A DNA stretch of 64,000 bases from Lachnospiraceae bacterium (GCA_029067205.1 JAIEEY010000078.1:1-64000); one strand, 5' to 3'; positions 30,201-37,946 are shown, numbered from the stretch's first letter. Program-made: numbers and translations. Notes: generated by a model from the sequence alone, not told the origin.

Positions 30201-31737
30201 TGACGGGGCAGTAACGGACTATGGGACGCCTGTTATCCATGTTGAGATCAATAATCCTAATCTTAGTGAGGAACAGAGGAATGAGATCATCCGACGAAAA
30301 GATGAGATGAAGGATATGATAAGGCAGGTACAGCTTGCAACAGCGATCAAAACAATCGGAACCGGAACTGCGGGGGCTTTTTCCCAAAAGGGTATCAAGA
30401 TAACACGTGACAATGAACCGCTCAACACGCTGGAGATTACATATGGAGCCACGCAGGGTATCCTGCAGGCAAAACATGATGCCGTGCAGGCAGAGCAGCT
30501 CTATACCATATTAAGGGATACACTGCCATCACTGTTAAGGGGAAAGCCCATTTTGAATGATCCTGATAAGGGATGGATACCGCACGCAGTAAATGGAGAT
30601 AAAAATCTCAGTAAGAATGAATTTATACAACAGTATTATGATCTGTGCAATTCCCCGGACGGATTAAATTATAACGTCTGCAGGCAGAGGATTGAGAATC
30701 TTGCCAATGTTCTTTATACAGTCGATGAGGGTGGAAAGGAGAAATTTATAAGCTTTTATGATGACGAATATGCATCCAATCTTGACAGGTGTGCCTATCC
30801 AAAAGGAAATGACAGCCTGAAAGTAATAAAAGAGATTGCAGAGCTGAATATGGATCTGCCAAAAGATAAGCGCAATTCTATATTTAACAGCAGGGCTTCA
30901 AAGCAGTTTGTCCCAGATAAGGACAGTGCAAGATTTGAAATAAGTACAGTGCAGCATGTCAATGATATGCAATTAGAAGCAGCAAATTCCATGGATGAGG
31001 ATAAAAATTCAGAAAAGTGTGTCATTCAGGATGACAAAGGTGCTAAAAAACAAAATAGTGACCGTAAATCCGGCAGAAATCTTGATAACCGCATCCTTGT
31101 GATCGGACCAACACCGGAAAAGCTGTATGGAAATGATATGGACAGAAAGGCAATAGAAAAATACAAAAGATTAAATCAGGAATTGAAGGGATATACCCAG
31201 AAGCTGTACGAAGACGGCTATCGTGAGTTTGTTACAATCTCGGCGCCTGGTTATAACAAGCTTTTATTTGAGGCTGTTAATGATCTAAAAGAGAAACATC
31301 CCGGAGAGGTAAAGAGTTTTGTCCTGTGTCCGTCCAAAGACTGTTATAAGGATTATACGGAGGAGGAAAATCACTTGTTTGTATCTAAAGGTATCAAAAA
31401 AATGATCGATGAATCAGATAAGTACATTGATGTGTCGGAAAAATTAAAAGGCGGAATGGATGAAGCTGTCGCTATCAGCAAGCATGTATCTGTAATGTAT
31501 CCGGAAGGCGGTAATTCATGGCACAAGAGAAGAGATGATGTATTGGCGCGATATATGCAGATTGTGCATAAATATGGAAATGATCTGAAACAGCATGAGT
31601 TTTTCCCAGAGGATACAAATGCGTACAGGGAATATCACAGTTCTGTTGGAAAGCAGGCAAGATGTGATAATCTGGCTTTATATGATGCACAAGAAGCGCA
31701 TTCCAAAAATAATGACAAGAGTATGCAGTATAACTGA
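24295..31737 (+). CDS. giant single-chain RNA polymerase-like protein (fused beta and beta-prime cores) with DUF488-like and SLOG-like ends
   Basis: 2480 residues. About 1-130: DUF488-like, with C97-L-F-C-Y-C and LCHRSI. Beta-like motifs follow in order: GWCMDDAYVVS (1138-1148; compare GYNFEDSILVS), GDKICDLGGNKGVIS with K1248 and K1256 at the 8-residue spacing of the beta catalytic lysines, APSRMN (1299-1304), KLVDEKTH (about 1340-1347; compare HLVDDKMH). Beta-prime-like motifs: GKKNVCKTELM...PDPRLKIDEC, WRDPLLR (R1676; compare NRAPTLHR), and the metal motif D1716-F-N1718-G-D1720, where cellular enzymes have DFDGD. About 2266-2400: Rossmann-like segment of the SLOG/DUF1273 kind (ILVIGPTP, GYREFVTISAPGYNKL). 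Residues 150-1100 are unassigned and may hold diverged beta lobes. It probably transcribes element genes; the Asn in the metal motif leaves activity open. No sigma or alpha homologue was seen nearby. Confidence 0.85.
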   Translation: MITICSIRDAKPEEHDETWAIVRSYKDASSKVRQVADLSPSWDLFSKYRRFVSESRWGADAFEGTYLPQFINEMQSERARKLIDGLCEADREGKDICLFCYCADESLCHRSIIAGILQGYGCDVRGVNGDYSRYYDMYTNKREYGKMSSNEMQTESVRYTNSEMEQKELNNQFVRYINPLVFNDSIFLVNEYIHEYDGTPLTVSQCKYIRQNILNELYGDVFRELVYNMPDDLDTDMEGMVNRFMGEMMDRLFDRDGKEGVLETYLRDNRLLPEEEDSSLAEYADKNNFTITEMNEKLDSMKQKKNLRPLDVFGVYKLTGQEIQVADLAVTQAYLEKNAYKQKALLNLSDENKEQYEPVSLSRQYFFAGTYPIGDIALYEKIEERVVRMNEVFYPELKTLSKSDNFGLYRLRQYIGSDSYDRLARQLSWEIRDNNPVVNEQAIRNAITICQDLERRGLPFTIEKDSNAGQLKATVSLGKKDSIDIRIFDYENPNYVGRTFNGTASYFRFASKSSDGIKSDIYFPNEDDVLVLLAHSLGEHPQTPEPKPDGTHFMVGENGDVRQYDGNTSVPVLTRNNEHYNMAYWSAENSNTFYKLVRNNDGYIQPVYIYNEGYSKAGTENRKFETPDDARKYIDESIELAKQNFQNVTLGAGFSERAETTGADFPDSYISDIKKLQLKYREYLDYDDVLLQEAGESNEAYSQRLEEFRHDENAELPDHAEKRAKIIEHSSETARILLGHSEGTGSEDNPVTLNVAAVAEYSGERETDLIAAMKACGTDTKFDLMQTDEFNMNRIREMLVTYDEGSGESMLENSSLSPFMSHIRDTVLDSLAAQGVGVSALDIDQNGIIRYEGTVVNKMLHDGDMEPETRQITGYIGQVFEPDERGVIVTRYNHDDNRAIIPKYTATVERPDPETNLSLENRTICCGYEEMLDRRIRLNIHRDFAGRTFDSDFNTTQLNGIYRELYSTKIPADYMTYYRAKGMDDEYIEALIKTQKSIVRYPTSYIENSTLNTWYDLKKRNFINDINKDNSSVTLENIAILKDCEAFDSLATGNARNQGILRYMREHAYVNPDTGHLEPPRNPDGTINESDKMALLNLPMFRYIDYNPADRVVMVVGNSIDCLQVDKKTAIAHMAIEGWCMDDAYVVSKEYAERHLVNSGDADTTKKLDLDVIKPHICDSDGFLMTSFGEDGQEFVQFYGHSYPLDEVNSRFDKPENEQSREELCAEYIKEELIANDIGLRPLMAGDKICDLGGNKGVISLVVDRNMPQETAKRLNLEYEVELFKINDELEVVGAPFTAPSRMNAGTVREMMENARELKLPDGTVIEGGMGTASMIITDKLVDEKTHIYDDETHGDGKGRNASSQFAWQLQAKHADTFMRLIYGQNDKNFGKVRERLIALGYDMDESNCPIKGYSPHSITVNDDSGERVVNETRNIIEIGEAEIYPSKDGLQNRTDLKEAVKKLQGELSQKGGFIRIPFEIELESGVKTEPAYDGKGGYLMPVLSPLMRADETYDDGSKIIHDYTRKYLSIARHALDYKAKDAQIREYRRLLNNEPDEDGNYGVSKKVAVERKSKGQILKGAEVYRYKIRKPISEKDDIQKKAQAAYNELAKNLHDTYFVGKKNVCKTELMCRMIQNSATAVWFPDPRLKIDECRMTDEMMKKLHLKEGDRALLWRDPLLRPEGVAVLTVRRCAPGDQPIVGIAVNPVIDKRFDGDFNGDSVAVCSLSNAVFLKDVGKADLRVNRLLKRIEQMQADDPENQEQLERLEKQFSKAKKDYDMACEDLEFFNGARDEVIDKFSVVNTLTDLAETPDDPKTPEEVVFALNFGLDIASAKGKIQESGQTVMVPDSEGNMTDVLELPELAKYDIIEGNNAAALGKLNIYVQTLFGYADASDYNDYSSWENYYESQNRMIVDHKAKGKMKSMVECAKYANTGVTFVCDGDDHIYTAEEMNERMDSDKSAIFRINTADGAVTDYGTPVIHVEINNPNLSEEQRNEIIRRKDEMKDMIRQVQLATAIKTIGTGTAGAFSQKGIKITRDNEPLNTLEITYGATQGILQAKHDAVQAEQLYTILRDTLPSLLRGKPILNDPDKGWIPHAVNGDKNLSKNEFIQQYYDLCNSPDGLNYNVCRQRIENLANVLYTVDEGGKEKFISFYDDEYASNLDRCAYPKGNDSLKVIKEIAELNMDLPKDKRNSIFNSRASKQFVPDKDSARFEISTVQHVNDMQLEAANSMDEDKNSEKCVIQDDKGAKKQNSDRKSGRNLDNRILVIGPTPEKLYGNDMDRKAIEKYKRLNQELKGYTQKLYEDGYREFVTISAPGYNKLLFEAVNDLKEKHPGEVKSFVLCPSKDCYKDYTEEENHLFVSKGIKKMIDESDKYIDVSEKLKGGMDEAVAISKHVSVMYPEGGNSWHKRRDDVLARYMQIVHKYGNDLKQHEFFPEDTNAYREYHSSVGKQARCDNLALYDAQEAHSKNNDKSMQYN

Positions 31738-31761
31738 TGATCAGTAAGTGAAAGGAAAAGT

Positions 31762-32274
31762 ATGGGAATTTTATATGAGACAGCAACATTAACACAACAT
31801 AATACCAGGGAGGGCAAATTTTTATTTAACAGAAGTCTTGAAACAAGGGAAAGAAATGATCCTGATAGAAAATTTGATAACGAATTTCAGGAACAGAAAG
31901 GGCAGATGTTAAGCGAACAGATTCCAGAATTACAAGTACCCATAAGGAACTATGCGTCCATAGGTTCTGATGTAAAAAAGGTGCTTGAAAAAGCAGAACA
32001 GTTGGACGATAAGAAAGATATGTCATATGGGCAGCCTGCATTAAGCGATTCAAATGAAAGGGCAGCGCAGCAGCTGATCGTCCACAGGACTGAGGCATAT
32101 GGTTATTTTGATGAACTGGGTAAAAAACTTGGAAAGATCGCAAAGAATACTGAAACAAAGGAAGATGACAGATACGCCGAGTCCCTGCGTGGGAGATTAG
32201 GAGCGGAGCTTGCAAACATCAATTCAGTTTCAGTAGGGGATGTTGAAAATGCTTTTTATGAATTATCAAAATAA
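31762..32274 (+). CDS. small protein of unknown function, polymerase operon
   Basis: 170 residues, soluble, charged and mostly helical in character. It starts 24 bp after the polymerase stop, behind GAAAGGAAAAG, and is followed 12 bp later by the next gene, so the three are probably co-transcribed. Not recognised. Candidate cofactor of the polymerase by position only. Confidence 0.6.
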   Translation: MGILYETATLTQHNTREGKFLFNRSLETRERNDPDRKFDNEFQEQKGQMLSEQIPELQVPIRNYASIGSDVKKVLEKAEQLDDKKDMSYGQPALSDSNERAAQQLIVHRTEAYGYFDELGKKLGKIAKNTETKEDDRYAESLRGRLGAELANINSVSVGDVENAFYELSK

Positions 32275-32286
32275 GGAGATCACAAA

Positions 32287-34827
32287 ATGTTCGAAGTCAA
32301 CAGGGCAATTAACAATTTCAAAGTAAATTATTCCCAGGCAAAGAGCCGTGCTGCTCTGGTAAAGGGCGAGACTACATGGCAGTGTCCTAATAATCCGGGC
32401 GGGTATTTATATCGAAGCCCGGATGGTGCGGTGGGACCTCTGGCAGAATTTGATGCTCAATTTAAGAGTTCAATGTACAAATTTTACGAAGATGATAAAA
32501 AAATGAACAGATATAAAAGGGAAATGCATGATCTTATTAAAAAGGGCAGGAAGTATGACTATATGGTCAGTTTATCAGAAGAAGCAGCTAAAAGTGATCT
32601 TGAAAACCGGATAGATTTTACGCAGGAAAGAGTGGATAAGATTCCTGCAGAATTATTGGAAACGGGATTGGAGAAAGGTGTTTTCATTATCAGGGACCAG
32701 GAGAACCATATAGTTGATTTACCCAAAGCCCCCGACTGCAAATATGATGCAGAATATCTTCATTTTGATAAGCAACGGCAGATGGCAAGAATGGCAGAAC
32801 TGCTGTGTGGTAAAGGTCATAAACTTGCCAAGAATCCAATTTCTAAAAATGTAAACAGTAAAAATCATGAGCGTCTGCGTAGGGATGTGGATCATATTGA
32901 GAATGGGATAAATCCTGATATTGCCCGTTTCAATGAGAAATATGGTACGAATATTGACGCAGTGCTACAAGATTATGAGAAATTAAAGGGCAATCATTTC
33001 AATATAAATGGACAACGGTTTATCAATGATGATTTTACAAAGGAAGAAGAAGCATTTGCGTTATTTAAGGCAATCGAACATTTTAGTGCACCAAGCAGGG
33101 AGGAATTATACGAATATTTTAATGAGATACGCAGAGTTGCTTCATCAGATAAGAAAAATCAAATGAAACAGGATAACCGGCATCTTGAAGAAGCACCTAT
33201 GGAAGATCAGCAGAAAAAGGTTCAGGACGGGGAAAAAGAAAACAAACAGACTAAGGATGCTTCATGGGATGCCCTTATCCAGAAATTATGTCAGTTTTTT
33301 ATTGACTATACAAGAGATCCAGCTGAAACTCTTAATAAATTTATGGCGGAATATTCTGATGCACTGCACAAGATTCAGGATGATTCGGATAATTCCTATC
33401 ATAGTGAATTAAATGAGCTGCTAAATACAAGTAAGAAACCAATCATTAAACATATCTCGGATGAACTGGCAAATGAAAGGACATCAAAAGAGTACATAAC
33501 ACTTGATAAGTATCTGAAGGCAAAAGATAATCATATCGAAATATACCGTGGTTTTCTATCAGATGAGGATAACGCCGATATCAGGTTTGTGGATACTGAT
33601 GGAAGAGAAGTAACTATCAAAAATGTCACAGACATGAATAAAACCGAAATGGAGGCATTGGTTGACCTGATCGATGACGGTAAAATAAATATGTCATTAG
33701 ATGGCAGGATTCTTGACAGTTTAACAAACGATGTATATATGAATGTGTATTGTGATCAGAATTTGTTACAAATATTTGAAAAACAGAATATGCAGCTGTT
33801 GAAGGAAGAATTGAATATGTTCCGTTCCATGGATAACAGGCAGAAAAAAGAGTATATTGAAAAGAGTGGATTTGATCCGGATGCTGCCAGAGATGCATAT
33901 CGTTATTCATCCAGTAAGGTTAATGCTATAGAGCATGGTCAGGATATTACCAGTGCAGCTATGGAACAGTTAGGGTTATCTGTTGAAAAGAAAGATACTA
34001 TTTTGAATAAAAGAATCAATGCATATCTCGCATCACAGGCTCTTCATTATGAACATTATAATCATGCATTCGAGAAGGCGATTGAGTCAGGAGAGCCTAT
34101 TACAGTCTATAACTACAAAAATAAAAGTATGAATCCAATAAAAATAGGGGAATTAAGTGAGCTTAGTCCAACTGACAGGATGGCTTTGGTTGATCTGATC
34201 GACCATGACCGTATATTCATGTATGTGGGTGAAAAGAAGATAGAACCAATATATGATAAGTATACGAATCCAGACAATTACAAACAGGGTGGGGATTTTT
34301 ATTCACCAGAAATATCTGAAACAGAATTTAAGGCTATGGCTGAATTGCATTCGATTAGAGATATCAATGATAAAATAAGCAATTTAGATAAGATTCCTGC
34401 TAATGATGGTTTAAGAAAAGAGCTGGAATCAGAAAAGATATACAGGAAAAGTATAGCAGATCATTTAAAGTGTGAGGATGCAAAGAGTACAGACACTTAC
34501 CTGGTTTCGGCTAAGCATTTATGGCTTACTAAAAAGATAAACAATACAGGTAATCTAAGCGAATATTATAAAAGAGATAGTGCTGATATACAAAGGATGG
34601 TATCTGACCGGGTAAAAACGGATACGGACAAAGATGCCCGGCATCCGGAACCCTGCAGTACCCCCCATTGTTTAAAAGACAACGAGGATTGGAATATCCG
34701 GCATCCGGACCCGGATGCAGCGCCATTTTCCGGTCGTCTTGTAAGTGAAGCGTTCCAGATTTTAAACCAGGAGCAGATAAACAGGAATGATTTGCAGGAT
34801 GAAGATTATGTGTTATGCTTTCATTAA
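32287..34827 (+). CDS. large soluble protein of unknown function with an internal duplication, polymerase operon
   Basis: 846 residues, no membrane segment. A motif of the form M-x-ALVDLID-x-x-x-I-x-M occurs at about residue 455 and again at about 631, each preceded by a similar beta-rich stretch, indicating a duplicated domain. The N-terminal ~300 residues are charged and helical. Near the C-terminus the coding sequence passes through two GC-rich GGCATCCGG repeats (34637-34715) that translate as RHPEP and RHPDPD. AAGGAG precedes the ATG. It ends the polymerase operon; no family recognised. Confidence 0.6.
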   Translation: MFEVNRAINNFKVNYSQAKSRAALVKGETTWQCPNNPGGYLYRSPDGAVGPLAEFDAQFKSSMYKFYEDDKKMNRYKREMHDLIKKGRKYDYMVSLSEEAAKSDLENRIDFTQERVDKIPAELLETGLEKGVFIIRDQENHIVDLPKAPDCKYDAEYLHFDKQRQMARMAELLCGKGHKLAKNPISKNVNSKNHERLRRDVDHIENGINPDIARFNEKYGTNIDAVLQDYEKLKGNHFNINGQRFINDDFTKEEEAFALFKAIEHFSAPSREELYEYFNEIRRVASSDKKNQMKQDNRHLEEAPMEDQQKKVQDGEKENKQTKDASWDALIQKLCQFFIDYTRDPAETLNKFMAEYSDALHKIQDDSDNSYHSELNELLNTSKKPIIKHISDELANERTSKEYITLDKYLKAKDNHIEIYRGFLSDEDNADIRFVDTDGREVTIKNVTDMNKTEMEALVDLIDDGKINMSLDGRILDSLTNDVYMNVYCDQNLLQIFEKQNMQLLKEELNMFRSMDNRQKKEYIEKSGFDPDAARDAYRYSSSKVNAIEHGQDITSAAMEQLGLSVEKKDTILNKRINAYLASQALHYEHYNHAFEKAIESGEPITVYNYKNKSMNPIKIGELSELSPTDRMALVDLIDHDRIFMYVGEKKIEPIYDKYTNPDNYKQGGDFYSPEISETEFKAMAELHSIRDINDKISNLDKIPANDGLRKELESEKIYRKSIADHLKCEDAKSTDTYLVSAKHLWLTKKINNTGNLSEYYKRDSADIQRMVSDRVKTDTDKDARHPEPCSTPHCLKDNEDWNIRHPDPDAAPFSGRLVSEAFQILNQEQINRNDLQDEDYVLCFH

Positions 34828-34855
34828 GAGTCCGCTGCTCCATAGGATAAAGCAA

Positions 34856-34873
34856 GGGGGAGTTCCCTCCCCC
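34856..34873. terminator. bidirectional hairpin terminator between converging genes
   Basis: GGGGGAG (34856-34862) pairs with CTCCCCC (34867-34873) across a 4-nt loop, between the end of the + strand polymerase operon and the end of the minus-strand nuclease-like gene. T-rich sequence follows on both sides, although no long uninterrupted T-run is present. Confidence 0.6.
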
Positions 34874-34878
34874 GTAAA

Positions 34879-35703
34879 TTATTTTACCAGGCCGTAAACT
34901 TCATCAAGTATCCCGTCGATTATGCATTCATCAACGTCCATATACTTTTCTATAACAGCTTCCCTCGCAAGGGCGGAATCCTGTTTAAATTTATAATATG
35001 TTTCCGCCATATTTCGGATGCCTTTCTTCTGCTCCTCAATTCTTTCTTCAGCCCTTTCATCAGCTACATACTGTTCAAATAAAGTCGCCATAATCTTAAC
35101 CCCTTCCTTCTTGTGCTTGAAGTAATCCACCCTGCTGCACAGCTTTGCAAATTTCTTGTTTGTGCCCCTGCTGTCTTTAAAATACTTCATCAGCTCCGCT
35201 ATTTCAGATCCGTCATCAATAGCAATATTCGCATAAATCTCATGTACGCCGTTGTCCACTGTTTCGCCCGTTTCGTCAATCACCCTGCTGATGTGGTAGA
35301 CTGTCCTGCCCCTGTCAAAAACGTCAAATCTTGATATGAATACCATGTAAACGTCGGGCAGATTCTTGTATTTTATACCCTTCTCGGTAAACGTGGTGTC
35401 GATATTGGACTGGTTGAAGCGCACCCGCTTTTGGTGGTCGTCATCATCAGCCTTTTGTACTTCTATGTTGGCCATTGAGCCATCATTCATCTCACACAGG
35501 GCATCCAGTACCACCGAATGCGCTCCGTTATTCCGTAAAAAACGCTGTACCTGACACTGGATTACCCTTAACCTGGGCTGTTCCAAAATGATACGAAGCA
35601 TTTCCCCGCATACCTCTCTGTCTTCCGCTACCTTGTGAAAAAATACATCATCTATCACATTTAAACTCTGAACAAGCGCCATCTGTTCGTCTAAAGTCTT
35701 CAT
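34879..35703 (-). CDS. Rpn/PD-(D/E)XK nuclease-family putative transposase
   Basis: 274 residues from the ATG at 35703, chosen because AAAGGGGG lies just upstream; a longer frame to 35733 lacks a site. The N-terminal half matches the PD-(D/E)XK transposase-like family common in Clostridia: DDVFFHKV, then ANIEVQKADDDDHQKRVRFNQS (the E-x-Q nuclease core) and LPDVYMVFISRFDVF. The C-terminal third is a charged helix of the kind found in these proteins. The family includes Rpn recombination-promoting nucleases. It is a single gene on the opposite strand to the conjugative genes, so probably accessory cargo. Confidence 0.8.
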   Translation of the reverse strand: MKTLDEQMALVQSLNVIDDVFFHKVAEDREVCGEMLRIILEQPRLRVIQCQVQRFLRNNGAHSVVLDALCEMNDGSMANIEVQKADDDDHQKRVRFNQSNIDTTFTEKGIKYKNLPDVYMVFISRFDVFDRGRTVYHISRVIDETGETVDNGVHEIYANIAIDDGSEIAELMKYFKDSRGTNKKFAKLCSRVDYFKHKKEGVKIMATLFEQYVADERAEERIEEQKKGIRNMAETYYKFKQDSALAREAVIEKYMDVDECIIDGILDEVYGLVK

Positions 35704-35996
35704 AAATGCCCCCTTTGAATAGTATTGTATCATGCGTCCTATTGGATTGCCACTACTTTCTTTTTAAATTTTCTGCTATCCAAACAGAATTGCGCCGTTG
35801 CCCTGTACTTTATCCATATTGAAAAACTTCCCAACATATTCTGCATTCAAAATCGGGAGTGCAGGATTGTCCATTGACACAGGATATAATGAATTGTATT
35901 TCGTTAACGCTCATGAATTGATGTTGATAAATACGTTTACTTATGCTAACATTATACCCATAAATGGGATAATAAATGAGAAAGGAAATGCGTGCT

Positions 35997-36401
35997 ATGG
36001 CTAGAAGACCAAGAAATGAATATGCAAACTGGATACATCTTCTTTCTGAGACCTCAGCAATAAGAGAACTTCTTGTTGCCGAACTGGAAAATCTGTCACC
36101 GGACTGTAATACAAAGTTTATAAAGGAATCAATCATGGGGTCTCCAGGAATTGGTGACAAAATAACAAAGAAGGTTTTTGATACCTTTATTGAACTTATA
36201 GGCGTAAAAATAATGGAATCACAGGATAAGGAATTTTATATACCAAATTTTGGGACATTTGCTGTAAAGACGCACAGGGGACATAAAATGAAACTTAATC
36301 CGCGAGAAGAAGATGGACAGGTTGTTGATATTCCAGATTATAAAATGCTTCGGTTTAAGCCGGATGACAAATTTAAGTCTGATGTTTTAATGATTGATTA
36401 G
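35997..36401 (+). CDS. HU/IHF-family DNA-binding protein
   Basis: 134 residues from the ATG at 35997, with AAAGGAA 11 nt before; ATGs at 35976 and 35988 are in frame but poorly spaced. The C-terminal ~95 residues carry the HU pattern: helix-rich start, IPNFGTFAVKTHRG (beta arm entry), KLNPRE, and the closing MLRFKPDDKFK. The basic N-terminal extension is longer than in housekeeping HU. It would bend or coat DNA, possibly serving recombination or transfer of the element. It lies directly before the inverted-repeat structure. Confidence 0.8.
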   Translation: MARRPRNEYANWIHLLSETSAIRELLVAELENLSPDCNTKFIKESIMGSPGIGDKITKKVFDTFIELIGVKIMESQDKEFYIPNFGTFAVKTHRGHKMKLNPREEDGQVVDIPDYKMLRFKPDDKFKSDVLMID

Positions 36402-36444
36402 TCATTAGTAAATTACGGCTCTGTATACGGGTATTTGGAAGCTT

Positions 36445-36602
36445 TTATAACCTAAATTCCGCAAAAATTATAACGAGCCAGTATTTACAAGGGTTTGAAG
36501 CATATCTCGTTATAAACGAATTAAAACTATGCATTTTTGTATCCCCGTGTTTACAAGGATTTGAAGCCCTCGTTATAACTCGATGCGGAATTTAGGTTAT
36601 AA
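36445..36602. repeat. 158-bp structure with 19-bp inverted ends and internal direct repeats; candidate attachment region
   Basis: A perfect 19-bp inverted repeat (36445-36463 and 36584-36602) encloses two direct 21-bp copies (36481-36501 and 36547-36567; 19 of 21 identical) with the core TTTACAAGG-x-TTTGAAGC. CTCGTTATAA occurs twice after these copies (36506-36515, 36569-36578) and once inverted (36468-36477). Such arrays resemble tyrosine-recombinase binding sites or a MITE. It sits where gene content changes from mobile to metabolic. Function inferred. Confidence 0.6.
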
Positions 36603-36675
36603 TTTTAAGCAATTGTAATTTATTAAATCATGGTAGATTATGTGAATAATGAATTTTAGTTATTGGGAGTAAATT

Positions 36676-37868
36676 ATGCAGCTGGAAAGATTCAGGAATG
36701 ATTTTATGCTAAATCGTCTTTGTGAAATTTTTGAATACCCGGTCTGCTGCTGGAATGGTGCAGATTGTCTAAAACTCTATGAAACTGAAAAGACCTCAGC
36801 TATTGTTGATAAAGATATAGATTGGCGTAAAACTTTGGAGGAAATTTGCATAGAAAATCAATTTCCGGTAATTTATTACGAGAATGAGTTTACGTTTTTT
36901 GGACTTTTTAAGACAAGCAAGGGTGTCTTTTTCAGTATTGGCCCGGTAGTACGGGAAACGGCAAAATCTGCATTTATAGAATATTATCGACGAGAACATC
37001 ATATTAAAGAGAGTTTGGAATTAAAAAGATCCAGTCTGGCTTCTATGACAAAACTTTTAGTTATGCTGTTTTACCAATGTCAGGGAGAGAAGATACAGTA
37101 TCAGGATATCATTATGAGAAGCAGCAATACGAAACTTGATTCATGGCGCTACGAGAGTGAGTTGGAATTTTACCAATTGGAACAGTCGGAATATGACAGA
37201 GAACACTACAGCGGAAGAAAGTTTGAGTTAGAATTATACGAAAAGGAGATATTGATGGCGTTAAAAGAATGATGGGCGGCATGGTACCGGATATGCAGAT
37301 GGCTGGCTCGGTTGCAAGGCGGCTGGATAAACAGAGTGAATACCTGACGGTTGTATTGGTGACACTTTTGTCCAGAGCAGCCATAGAAGGAGGAGCAGAT
37401 TCGGAGGCAGCTTATGAATTGGGTGATATTTATTTACGCAGGGTTGAAATGAGTAGCGTCGGAGGTGGGAATTTTAATACAATTGGTTTTCAGGCTGCCT
37501 GTGAATTTACAGAAATGGTTATTAAAGCCCAGAAACATACAAATGACTATCATATTGATGCGTGTAAGAGTTACATAGCAAAAAATCTGAGAAAGGATTT
37601 GAAAGTAGGAGACATAGCACCAGCAATCGGAATCAGCAGAACCTATCTGGCCCATAAATTCCGCGAAGCAGAGGGAATTACGGTTCAGGAGTATATCCTC
37701 CGGGAGAAATGCGGACATGCTGCTAATATGCTGACGTATTCTGATTATCCAATTTCTATTATCGCTGAGTATTTTTGTTTTTCTTCACCAAGCCATTTTG
37801 GGAATTGTTTCAAAAGGATTTATGGAATGACGCCCAAAGCTTATAGATTGAAAAACTTTAAAAAGTGA
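36676..37868 (+). pseudogene. AraC/XylS-family regulator split by a frameshift
   Basis: Two overlapping frames together make one ~400-residue AraC-type regulator. The first (36676-37272) is the ligand-binding half. The second is open upstream of 37269 and reads RKGDIDGVKRMMGG before its first ATG, continuing to two helix-turn-helix motifs (DIAPAIGISRTYLAHKFRE and SIIAEYFCFSSPSHFGNCFKRIYGMTP). The change of frame occurs at about 37225-37250, near an A-rich stretch, and looks like a small indel. The split would separate sensing from DNA binding. It precedes and reads toward the sugar operon, so it is probably that operon's activator. A sequencing error cannot be excluded. Confidence 0.75.
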
Positions 37869-37946
37869 AAATGTAATTTAGAAATACAAGAGTTTGTCAT
37901 GGTTGGCAGGCTTTTTTAATTTCAAACAACATACATAGATGCAATT

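Larger units (their letters stand above)
1..36602. mobile_element. part of a large conjugative element (left end outside window)
   Basis: The relaxase, VirD4-like, VirB4-like and VirB6-like proteins, a wall hydrolase and a pilin-like protein lie in one collinear block, followed by a fused RNA polymerase-like gene and an HU-like gene. Sugar-utilisation genes of chromosomal character begin at 36.7 kb. No integrase, replication gene or oriT was recognised in the window, so integrative element versus plasmid cannot be settled. The right limit is placed at the inverted-repeat structure ending at 36602 only because gene content changes there; that boundary is inference. Confidence 0.6.

Noticed and set aside
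36481..36567. CRISPR-like direct repeats
   Set aside because: Only two copies with one spacer, bounded by inverted repeats and without cas genes; better explained as recombinase sites or a MITE.
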